DNA of 64,000 nucleotides from CAYNFS01 sp964396685 (GTDB taxonomy: Bacteria; Patescibacteriota; Doudnabacteria; UBA920; 2-01-FULL-46-14): positions 1 to 64,000 of the forward strand of contig CAYNFS010000003.1 of NCBI GenBank assembly GCA_964396685.1. Direction: 5' to 3'. The notes beneath the pieces are model-generated. The model searched no databases. It worked only from the letters and a program-made list of their open reading frames with translations, and was not told the DNA's origin. Positions within the stretch are counted from its first letter, which is position 1. The number at the start of each line of letters is the position of its first letter. A program made the position numbers and the translations under genes. Below, in pieces: positions 48,979-56,042 of this stretch.

Positions 48979-49908
48979 ATGAGACCAGCAAATCTCAAAA
49001 CCAGAATTTTTCTTGATTCAGGCGATCCTGACGAGACCCGGGAGGCTTTGGGCTTGCTTGGATTTTTTGACGGGCAGACGACCAATCCGAGCTTGATTGC
49101 CAAAAATCCGGAAACGGCCGGGAAGAAATTTACTCGCGAGGAGATTTTGGATTTTTACAAAAAAGTCGTGCAAGAGATTTCGGGTTTGATTCCCGAAGGC
49201 TCGGTTTCGATAGAGGTTTATGCGGATTTCTCGACACCCGGCCTTCCTACCCCCTCTTCATCTCCCCCATCGCATGGGGGAGAAAAAAGATTGTCCATGC
49301 TCGAACAGGCGAGGGGGATGTTTCATTGGATTCCGAATGGTCATATCAAATTTCCAACCACGACAGAAGGGCTTAAGGCGGCAGAGCAAGCGGTCAAGGA
49401 AGGCATGGGAGTCAACATGACTCTGTGTTTTTCGCAGGAACAGGCGGCCGCGGTTTATGCTGCAACCAGAGGGGCCCAGAGAGGGCAAGTTTTTGTCTCG
49501 CCATTTGTGGGGAGGCTGGATGACCGAGGCGAGCGGGGGATGGATTTGATCGCGAATATTATTAAGATGTATAAACAGGGAGACGGACATGTGGAGGTGC
49601 TCACGGCGAGTGTGAGGAACATTGAGCATGTTTTGGAAGCGCTGCGATTAGGGTCGGATATTATTACGATGCCATTGGGGGTGCTCGAAAACTCCAAATC
49701 ACAAATAACAAATCCCAAACAAATCCCAAATTTTCCGCCCAAGGCGGATCCACCCCTGGCGGACAAATTCCAAATTCAAAACTTGAAGCCAATAGATTAT
49801 AAAGAGCTTGATTTAGATAAATCCTGGCAGGAGTATGATATCGGGCATGAGCTGACGGACATCGGAATGGAGAAGTTTTCCGAGGATTGGAACCGATTAA
49901 TAAAGTGA
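48979..49908 (+). CDS. tal: Transaldolase-family protein with repeat-derived inserts
   Basis: This 309-aa protein resembles the short transaldolase/fructose-6-phosphate aldolase branch: KTRIFLDSGDPDETREAL, GQTTNPSLIAKN, HIKFPTTTEGLKAAEQAV with the Schiff-base lysine in IKFP, VNMTLCFSQEQAAAVYAA and FVSPFVGRLDDRG. Two stretches are family-foreign: residues near 88-100 (PSSSPPSHGGEKR) and near 236-270 (IPNFPPKADPPLADKFQIQN), both encoded by repeats. It completes the non-oxidative pentose phosphate set with transketolase. Confidence 0.88.
   Translation: MRPANLKTRIFLDSGDPDETREALGLLGFFDGQTTNPSLIAKNPETAGKKFTREEILDFYKKVVQEISGLIPEGSVSIEVYADFSTPGLPTPSSSPPSHGGEKRLSMLEQARGMFHWIPNGHIKFPTTTEGLKAAEQAVKEGMGVNMTLCFSQEQAAAVYAATRGAQRGQVFVSPFVGRLDDRGERGMDLIANIIKMYKQGDGHVEVLTASVRNIEHVLEALRLGSDIITMPLGVLENSKSQITNPKQIPNFPPKADPPLADKFQIQNLKPIDYKELDLDKSWQEYDIGHELTDIGMEKFSEDWNRLIK
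49240..49285. repeat. CCCCCT/GGGGGA repeat inside transaldolase
   Basis: ctcccccatcgcatgggggag with a preceding accccctcttcat tract is read in frame. It is related to 18885-18928 in the O-antigen-ligase-like gene. Confidence 0.65.
49688..49790. repeat. AT-rich plus palindromic insert inside transaldolase
   Basis: The tract aaatcacaaataacaaatccc and a ccgcccaaggcgg / cctggcgg pair add about 30 residues near the C-terminus. The frame is kept. Confidence 0.6.
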
Positions 49909-49940
49909 GTAAGCAAGTAGGTGTGTAAGTTGTAAGAAAA

Positions 49941-50297
49941 ATGCTAATAAAAACGTTTCGTGATTTGATTGCCTGGCAGAAAGCTCATAATCTTACTCTA
50001 GGAGTCTATAAAATAACTGATAAATTTCCCAAAACCGAGACATTTGGTTTAACTAGTCAGATGCGTCGTTGCGCTGTTTCTGTGCCTTCTAATATCGCAG
50101 AGGGGTTTAAGCGAAGAACAAAAAATGATTCGGTTCATTTCTACAACATTGCCGAGGGAGCATTAGAAGAATTAAAGTATCAATTGCTGCTTGCGAGAGA
50201 CCTAGGCTATATTTCAGATAAAGAATATCGCTCGTTGAATGATTTAGCCGATGAAGTAGGCAAACTCACCAACGGTTGGAAGCGGGTACAAAAATAA
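49941..50297 (+). CDS. Four-helix-bundle protein (23S rRNA intervening-sequence/Avd superfamily)
   Basis: This 118-aa protein has the family pattern FRDLIAWQKAHNLTLGVYKIT, FGLTSQMRRCAVSVPSNIAEGFKR, then FYNIAEGALEELKYQLLLARDLGYI. Genes of this family were first seen as intervening sequences in 23S rRNA genes. They share a fold with Avd, the accessory protein of diversity-generating retroelements. It lies 1.4 kb before a wrecked DGR-type reverse transcriptase. A direct link is possible but unproven, as the family is often solitary. Confidence 0.85.
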   Translation: MLIKTFRDLIAWQKAHNLTLGVYKITDKFPKTETFGLTSQMRRCAVSVPSNIAEGFKRRTKNDSVHFYNIAEGALEELKYQLLLARDLGYISDKEYRSLNDLADEVGKLTNGWKRVQK

Positions 50298-50355
50298 CTT
50301 ATCAACTTATACGCTTTACACGCTTACGAACTTACTCATTGGGCCCAACTGGCTC

Positions 50356-50384
50356 TTGATTTTTTTATGCGCTTCTGTTAGATT
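50356..50384 (+). promoter_or_regulatory. Promoter of the 340-aa orphan gene
   Basis: TTGATT (50356-50361), a 17-base spacer and TAGATT (50379-50384). The leader that follows (about 84 bases) holds a hairpin TGTGGC/GCCACA (50442-50458) directly before AAAAGGAGGA. Confidence 0.55.
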
Positions 50385-50474
50385 AAGCTATCTTTGCTGA
50401 AGTTTCTGGCAGAGAACCCGGCCACGGGCAGTGGCGATTCCATGTGGCGATTAGCCACAAAAAGGAGGAACACC

Positions 50475-51497
50475 GTGAGACACGGAAACGTTAAGATCAT
50501 GCAGGTACACGCCGTTCTGGACAGACTGAACGGCGAAACGGGAGTTGAAGCCATTCTGGCAGGCTCGGAAATTGAGCCGGTGAAGTATGGCGACGGTACG
50601 CTCGGGCAGTATGAGGAATTCCGCAACAAACTGCCTGAAGGGGTCTGGGAAGGCGTTCTGGCTGATCAGTTGGAGTTGGTTATGGAGGGGCCAACCAAAG
50701 TCGTTGTTCGCACAAAAGAACAACTCCTGGTGGACACCGACGGCCGGTTCGTTTTCCGAAACATCAGGCAGGTTGGCCAGCCGAACTGGGCCTATGGTTT
50801 TGGGCGGGCCATTCACCCAAGCTATACCGAAGCGTTGGAGCGCTTGGAGCACGCATTCCAGCGCAGAATTGGTGTCTCGGCCGCGGACTTTGAGAGACGC
50901 GCCGAGAGCAAGAAAGCGGAGATAGTCAACAACCCGCTTTTCGTCAACCTCTTCCTAGGCCAGCACGCCAGGCCCTTTGCCATCGCTCTGCCACAGATGA
51001 CTGTTCCCGAAAAGGGAGGGCTTGGCGAGCTGCTGGCGCGCACCATCATCCGGGCTGCGAAGCTGGGCTATGTCCGGCAGTATCCCGAGCGGCAGTTTAA
51101 AGACCATAGCGATACGTTGATCGGGGAAGTCGAAAGCTTCCCTGGCAGTCGGCAGGAGCGATTCATCGAGGCGCTTCGGCAGGGGCCAGTCGTGGCTTGG
51201 ATCTTCATGAACTGCCTGCAGGGAGGGTCGATCAACGCGGCCAGAGAGCTCATCAAGACTCTCCCCGAGGAGTATATGCTCGGCGGTACTTTGGTCAATG
51301 CCCCAGTGGTCGCCGCTTATCCAGAGATCGCGGCCGCGAGCGTGAGGAATCCGCTGTATTTCTGCGCGGCTGATGTTTTCCGGCGCGGCTTTTCGCTCTA
51401 CCTCCTTCCGCACGGCGGCAGCGTCGGCTTCGATGGCTGGGCCGTCCTTGGCGACTGCGACGGCCATTGCTCTGCCTCCGTCGCCGTGCTCGCGTAG
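50475..51497 (+). CDS. Orphan 340-aa protein
   Basis: A soluble protein starting at the GTG at 50475, chosen because AAGGAGG lies six to seven bases upstream. The frame is open further upstream but lacks a signal there. It has mixed alpha/beta content: QVHAVLDRLNGETGVEAIL, VGQPNWAYGFGRAIHPSYTEAL, FALALPQ-like IALPQMTVPEKGGLGELLART and GGTLVNAPVVAAYPEIAAAS. No family recognised. GC-richer codons and the strong ribosome site set it apart from neighbours and tie it to the orphans at 32557 and 33189. Confidence 0.6.
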   Translation: MRHGNVKIMQVHAVLDRLNGETGVEAILAGSEIEPVKYGDGTLGQYEEFRNKLPEGVWEGVLADQLELVMEGPTKVVVRTKEQLLVDTDGRFVFRNIRQVGQPNWAYGFGRAIHPSYTEALERLEHAFQRRIGVSAADFERRAESKKAEIVNNPLFVNLFLGQHARPFAIALPQMTVPEKGGLGELLARTIIRAAKLGYVRQYPERQFKDHSDTLIGEVESFPGSRQERFIEALRQGPVVAWIFMNCLQGGSINAARELIKTLPEEYMLGGTLVNAPVVAAYPEIAAASVRNPLYFCAADVFRRGFSLYLLPHGGSVGFDGWAVLGDCDGHCSASVAVLA

Positions 51498-51583
51498 GCC
51501 TTTGATCCCTTGGGAAGTTGGTTCTTTTGGATCCTTTGTTTTTTGGGATTCTTTAAGACCAATTCCCCCGGGGTTATTTTTTA

Positions 51584-51592
51584 TGATATAAT
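51584..51592 (+). promoter_or_regulatory. Extended -10 box upstream of the reverse transcriptase remnant
   Basis: TGATATAAT matches TGnTATAAT. A transcript starting near 51600 would run through the degenerate region. Confidence 0.45.
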
Positions 51593-52043
51593 TTTGGGCA
51601 GAGAGTAGGTTAAAGCGGATTGGTTCAAGGATCAATCCCGCCGAAATCGGTGTGAGTTTGATTTACCAGAATTTTTGTGATCACGGTTACAAAAAGCGCG
51701 TAAAAAACTTAAAGGCACTACTTGTCTGTTTCTAATGCCTGACTAAATTGGGGCAGGGAGCGGTATCAGCCGCCGAGCTGTTGGCCGATTTCCTGAAGGT
51801 GCGTTTGGAGAAGAAGATATTTTTTGTTATCCAGACACCTCAAATCTCTGGCAATTCTAACGAATATTTTCTGAGCGTCCAGTTTTATACTTGCTCGTTT
51901 GAAAACAAAATCAAAAATAGCCGGTTTTTATGGCTGATTGAAGAAATTATTGAAAATTTTTCTGTGGATAAAATCGGACAGCGGGGGGGGGGCTTTATAT
52001 GGATTGCCAATCGGCAATTTAACCTCGCAAATATTCGCAAACA

Positions 52044-52166
52044 TTTATCCGCCTCCGCCGAATACCACGGGGTTACCCGTGGATGAAGGCGGAAGGCGTA
52101 AAGCACGTAAGCTAAAGCATAAGTCAAGCTTCGGCGGATGTAGCAACGACAGCCCAGGCGGATAAA
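52044..52166. mobile_element. MITE-like element, copy B (123 bp), inserted in the reverse transcriptase
   Basis: It has the same perfect 11-bp ends (TTTATCCGCCT / AGGCGGATAAA) and the same inner landmarks as copy A at 33657-33783. It interrupts the RT reading frame exactly after ANIY, and the RT sequence resumes about 100 bases past the right end with LNELDQF. Confidence 0.75.
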
Positions 52167-52269
52167 CCCGCCTTAGCTTTAGGGAAGGCGGGTATGGAGG
52201 GTACCACGGCTTCCCGGCCGTCGTAGCCATAGGCCACTATGGCGGAGTCGGCTAGCCGTGGGGCTCCAT
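52167..52269. repeat. Stem-loop array to the right of MITE copy B
   Basis: CCCGCCTT/AAGGCGGG forms one hairpin. Then CCACGGCT/AGCCGTGG encloses an inner GCCATA/TATGGC hairpin. This part is absent from copy A, so it is either a second insertion or a longer form of the element. Confidence 0.5.
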
Positions 52270-52685
52270 TTGAATGAATTAGACCAGTTTGTAAAACACC
52301 AGCTTCGAGTAAAATATTACTTTCGCCATGCTGATGATTTTGTTATAGTTCATAGTGACGACACTCATTTGCAGGGCCCAACCTGCTCAATTCAGAGGTT
52401 TTTGAAAGACGATCTTGATCTGGGGCTGCATCCTAAAAAAATCGTCATCAGAAGACTCCACCAAGGCATAGATTTTTTGGGTTATGTTATTTTACCTCAT
52501 CATATCGTATTGAGGACGAAAACCAAAAGAAGAACATTTAGAAAACTTTTTGAAAAAAGAGGAATGCTCGAAAGGGATAAGATAAGTTTTGAGAGTTATA
52601 ATCAATCAATACAGTCTTATTTGGGCATGTTGGAGCATTCAAATGGATATAATTTGAGTAATATAATTCAGAATAATTTTTCAGG

Positions 52686-52714
52686 AGCTGGATTCCCGCT
52701 TCCACGGGAATGAC
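52686..52714. repeat. Dispersed palindrome (ATTCCCGC type) at the RT 3' end
   Basis: ctggattcccgcttccacgggaatgac supplies the last RT codons (GFPLPRE) and the stop. Same family as 14625-14653. Confidence 0.75.
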
Positions 52715-52727
52715 AGGATTAATTATT

Positions 52728-53684
52728 ATGATGCGCGATGCGATTCTGAATTTTCCAAAACAATTTAAATACCGGCCCAAGATCGAGAATGGGCCGGTGA
52801 AGAAGTATAAGCGCTATGTAGTGGCTGGCATGGGCGGCTCGCATCTGGCGGCGGATATTTTGAAAAGTCTTAAGCCGGATTTGGATCTGACAGTGCATAT
52901 GGACTACGGATTGCCGGAAAAAGATTTGCAAAAAACCCTTGTAATCGCGAGTTCCTATTCGGGCAATACCGAAGAAACGATTGACGCTTTTGAGCAGGCA
53001 AGAAACAAGGGCTCGGCGTTGGCGGCGGTTGCTTCCGGAGGGAAGCTCATTGAGTTAGCCGTTCAGCACAAGGTGCCCTATATCCTGTTGCCGCAGGCAG
53101 TAAGCGAGCCGCGCATGGCTTTGGGTTTGAGCCTTAGAGCTCTTCTTAAACTTACCAAGCAGAACGAGTTTTTGAAGGAGTCGGCTCTGCTTATCAAAAT
53201 TTTAAAGCCGCAAGAACTTGAGCTTCAAGGCCGGGCGCTGGCGGAAAAGATAAAAGGCAAGGTGCCGGTTATTTATGCTTCCGCGCGCAACGAGGCCGTT
53301 GCTTACAATTGGAAAATCAAATTCAACGAGACCGGGAAAATTCCAGCTTTCTGCAACGTCCTGCCCGAGCTCAATCACAATGAAATAAATGGATTCGATA
53401 TTAAGGAGGCGACTAAATCTTTGGGCACTTGGGCCCACTTTATTTTCCTCAAAGATTCTGAAGATCACCCCAGAAACCAGAAGCGAATGGAGATTACCGC
53501 CAAACTTTATCAGGAGCGCGGGCTGCCGGTAGAAGTTATCGAGCTTTCCGGAGACTCAAGACTTGAACAAATTTTCAAATCCCTCCTGCTAGCGGACTGG
53601 ACAGCCATATATACAGCACAAAATTACGGGCTCAAACCCGAAGGCCAGCCCATGGTGGATGAGTTTAAGAAGCTAATTATCTAG
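52728..53684 (+). CDS. SIS-domain sugar isomerase (PGI/PMI type)
   Basis: This 318-aa protein has two SIS domains. Landmarks are YVVAGMGGSHLAADIL, IASSYSGNTEETIDAFEQA (phosphate-binding serines), VPVIYASARNEAVAYNWKIKFNET and PELNHNEINGF. This matches bifunctional phosphoglucose/phosphomannose isomerases. It would link fructose-6-phosphate with glucose- and mannose-6-phosphate for surface glycans. Start at 52728 or 52731. Confidence 0.88.
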   Translation: MMRDAILNFPKQFKYRPKIENGPVKKYKRYVVAGMGGSHLAADILKSLKPDLDLTVHMDYGLPEKDLQKTLVIASSYSGNTEETIDAFEQARNKGSALAAVASGGKLIELAVQHKVPYILLPQAVSEPRMALGLSLRALLKLTKQNEFLKESALLIKILKPQELELQGRALAEKIKGKVPVIYASARNEAVAYNWKIKFNETGKIPAFCNVLPELNHNEINGFDIKEATKSLGTWAHFIFLKDSEDHPRNQKRMEITAKLYQERGLPVEVIELSGDSRLEQIFKSLLLADWTAIYTAQNYGLKPEGQPMVDEFKKLII

Positions 53685-53717
53685 GAGTAAGCTGTAAGTA
53701 TTAAGCAATAAGTTTAG

Positions 53718-55253
53718 ATGAGGAAATTCTTTACAGTCTTTTTGGGATTGCCGCTCGTGATCGTCGCGATTGTTTTGACCGTGGTTTTTCTTCCCAGACT
53801 GGCGGGGCTGATGCGCGGGGTCCGGCCCGCCATAACTCCGCCGCCGCAGGATATCACGAGCCCTTCTTTCAATACCACGGGCCTGCCTTTGAGTTTGCCG
53901 CCGGGTTTCTCCATTGAAATTTTTGCGAAAGATTTGCCGGGGGCTAGGGTAATGCTGCAAGTTGGACGTGAGATGTATGTAAGTCAAACGAGCGAAGGAA
54001 AAATTACTCTTTTAACTTTGAAGGACGGCGAGGTGGCAGATGGTGAAGTTTGGTTAAAGAATTTGAATAAACCACACGGATTGGCTATCAGCGGTGATGA
54101 TTTGTATTACGCTGAAGAAGATAAAATTACTAGAGTCAGATTGTATACTTCACAGCAGCCGATTAAAATTGCCGATCTGCCTTCAGGCGGCGGACATTTC
54201 ACGAGAACAATTGTTTTTGGCTCGGATGAGAGGCTTTATGTCTCCATCGGCTCTTCGTGCAATATTTGCATTGAAAAGGACGCCAGAAGGGCGGCAATTT
54301 ATTCGATGAATAAAGACGGCTCGGATTTCAGGTCTTATGCAACAGGTCTTCGCAACGCCGTATTTTTTACATGGAGCTACATTGACGGCAGGATGTGGGC
54401 TACGGAGATGGGCCGCGACTGGCTTGGCGATGATCTGCCGCCGGATGAGATTAATGTAATTGAGGAAGGTAAAGATTATGGTTGGCCGTATTGTTATACG
54501 AGGAATATTGCTGATCCCACTTTTGCAAAAAGTTTTGATGATTGTAGCGGCAAAGAAGGGAATATCATTGATATACCGGCGCATTCGGCGCCGTTGGGGC
54601 TGGCCTTTATCCCCGAGGAAGCCCCGCACCAATCCTCGCCCGGCTCGGATGGTGCGGGGTATAGCTGGCCTGACGGTTATCAGCACGACCTACTCGTAGC
54701 ATTCCATGGCTCTTGGAATCGAAGCGAGCCAACGGGTTATAAAGTTGTGAGAATCAAGCTCGATAATGAGGGCAATTATCAAGGCACGGAAGATTTTATC
54801 ACCGGCTGGCTCACCCCGGAAGGCGCTTTGGGCAGGCCAGTTGACCTGTTGATTCAGCCCGGAGGAGTCATGTATATCTCGGATGATAAAGCGGGGGTGA
54901 TTTACAAAGTTACGTATCAAGGGAAAGAAAGCGAAGATCTGGTTCACGTTGATGTGCCGGTCCCCAACAGCATTGTTCAGAGCCCGTTAGTCGTTCGCGG
55001 AGAAGCCAGAGGCAACTGGTATTTTGAAGCCAGCTTTCCCCTCAAACTTTCGGACGCCAATGGCAATAAAATCGCGGAGGGCTTTGCCCAAGCGCAAGGC
55101 GAATGGATGACCGAGGACTTTGTGCCATTTGAGGGCAAATTGGAATTCGCCCCGCCGATAACAGACACCGGCTTTTTGATTTTGGAAAAAGATAATCCAT
55201 CCGGCTTGCCGGAGCACGCGGCTGAGATTCGCGTTCCAGTAAAATTTTACTAA
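53718..55253 (+). CDS. Membrane-anchored PQQ-type sugar dehydrogenase with Gmad2 domain
   Basis: This 511-aa protein has an N-terminal membrane helix (5-30) and a glucose/sorbosone dehydrogenase beta-propeller (LPPGFSIEIFAKDLPGARV, NKPHGLAISGDDLYYAEED, FTRTIVFGSDERLYVSIGSSC, DEINVIEEGKDYGWPYCY, HDLLVAFHGSWNRSEPTGYK). A C-terminal Gmad2 Ig-like domain follows (VRGEARGNWYFEASFPL, EWMTEDFVPFEG). The propeller may not bind PQQ in this lineage. It acts outside the membrane. Cofactor and substrate unknown. Confidence 0.83.
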   Translation: MRKFFTVFLGLPLVIVAIVLTVVFLPRLAGLMRGVRPAITPPPQDITSPSFNTTGLPLSLPPGFSIEIFAKDLPGARVMLQVGREMYVSQTSEGKITLLTLKDGEVADGEVWLKNLNKPHGLAISGDDLYYAEEDKITRVRLYTSQQPIKIADLPSGGGHFTRTIVFGSDERLYVSIGSSCNICIEKDARRAAIYSMNKDGSDFRSYATGLRNAVFFTWSYIDGRMWATEMGRDWLGDDLPPDEINVIEEGKDYGWPYCYTRNIADPTFAKSFDDCSGKEGNIIDIPAHSAPLGLAFIPEEAPHQSSPGSDGAGYSWPDGYQHDLLVAFHGSWNRSEPTGYKVVRIKLDNEGNYQGTEDFITGWLTPEGALGRPVDLLIQPGGVMYISDDKAGVIYKVTYQGKESEDLVHVDVPVPNSIVQSPLVVRGEARGNWYFEASFPLKLSDANGNKIAEGFAQAQGEWMTEDFVPFEGKLEFAPPITDTGFLILEKDNPSGLPEHAAEIRVPVKFY

Positions 55254-55266
55254 AACGAGAAAAAAT

Positions 55267-55932
55267 ATGATCCCATCTCTCAAAGATCTTATGACCAAAG
55301 AAGTAGTGGCAGTGACTCCCGAAACGCCGCTCATTAAGGCGGTAGATCTTCTTTTGAAAGGAGATTTTTCCGGCCTTCCCGTGATAGATGAAGACAAAAC
55401 TTTGGTCGGGATTGTCACCGATTACGATTTGGTGCTGAGAGGCTCTACAATTCACCTCCCGACTTTTTTGAAGCTTTTGAAAGAATTTCAGGTGTACAAA
55501 AAAGATCAAGGGTTAATCAAGGGCGAAATCAAAAAGATTTTGACCATGACCGTTGCGGACGTGATGAATGCTGAACCGTTAACTTTGTCAGTTGACGCTT
55601 CAATTAACGAAGCGATTGAGGCTTTTAGCCAACACCATCGGGTTAACCCCATCATTATAGTTGATAAAAATCACAAGCTTTGCGGGGTGATCAGTCGGTT
55701 TGATATGCTAAAACTTTACGGCTCGCCGTCGGTCGTTCGAAATTTAAAACGCCAGACTGACCGCGAGCTAGACCAAGATATTAATCGATTTCTTTTGGAC
55801 TTTGAAAAACAGTTTATTTTGGTAAGCAAAACTCGGACCCATTACTGGCTCCTGTTCAGCCTGCTTTTCGCAGTTATCGGCTTTCTGATAGCTTTTGCCA
55901 TCATTATCCGCATTACTTTTAAAGGGCCTTGA
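55267..55932 (+). CDS. Membrane protein with paired CBS domains
   Basis: This 221-aa protein has two CBS motifs (LKDLMTKEVVAVTPETPLIK, and VADVMNAEPLTLSVDASINE) that usually sense adenosine nucleotides. A C-terminal membrane helix follows (about 192-215, LLFSLLFAVIGFLIAFAIII). Its TGA lies within the -35 box of the rpoB promoter. Target unknown. Confidence 0.8.
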   Translation: MIPSLKDLMTKEVVAVTPETPLIKAVDLLLKGDFSGLPVIDEDKTLVGIVTDYDLVLRGSTIHLPTFLKLLKEFQVYKKDQGLIKGEIKKILTMTVADVMNAEPLTLSVDASINEAIEAFSQHHRVNPIIIVDKNHKLCGVISRFDMLKLYGSPSVVRNLKRQTDRELDQDINRFLLDFEKQFILVSKTRTHYWLLFSLLFAVIGFLIAFAIIIRITFKGP

Positions 55933-55956
55933 CAGATTTCTTGGCTTGAGTACTAT
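55929..55956 (+). promoter_or_regulatory. rpoBC promoter
   Basis: A perfect TTGACA (55929-55934), a 16-base spacer and TACTAT (55951-55956). The leader to the rpoB ATG at 56043 is about 80 bases. A similar TACTATTAA -10 lies on the minus strand about 80 bases before rpsA. Confidence 0.65.
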
Positions 55957-56042
55957 TAAGGTATGCAAAATTTGATAACCTGGTAAAGCCATTAAGTTGG
56001 CCCTTTTTGTATTTCGCATTAAGGGAGATTTTTCGCGTCCAT

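Larger units (their letters stand above)
51736..52713 (+). pseudogene. Broken DGR-type reverse transcriptase
   Basis: Pieces of one reverse transcriptase are found in order: GQGAVSAAELLADFL (finger region), NEYFLSVQ where motif A should have its Asp, FLWLIEEIIENF, LYGLPIGNLTSQIFANIY (motif 4 with IGxxxSQ, as in diversity-generating retroelements), then LNELDQFVKHQLRVKYYFRHADDFVIVHSD (catalytic ADD) and QGIDFLGYVI. A ten-G run (51983-51992) shifts the frame, a 221-base insertion splits motif 4 from motif 5, and a stop lies near 51733. So it is inactive. No template or variable repeat pair was found nearby. Confidence 0.75.

Noticed and set aside
49941..50297. Four-helix-bundle gene called as a definite Avd of a DGR
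   Set aside because: The family is widespread as solitary genes and no template/variable repeat pair was found, so only the superfamily is stated.
52044..52269. A precise target-site duplication around the insertion in the RT
   Set aside because: Short matches (CATTT on both sides) exist, but the frame can be restored in more than one way, so no exact duplication can be claimed.
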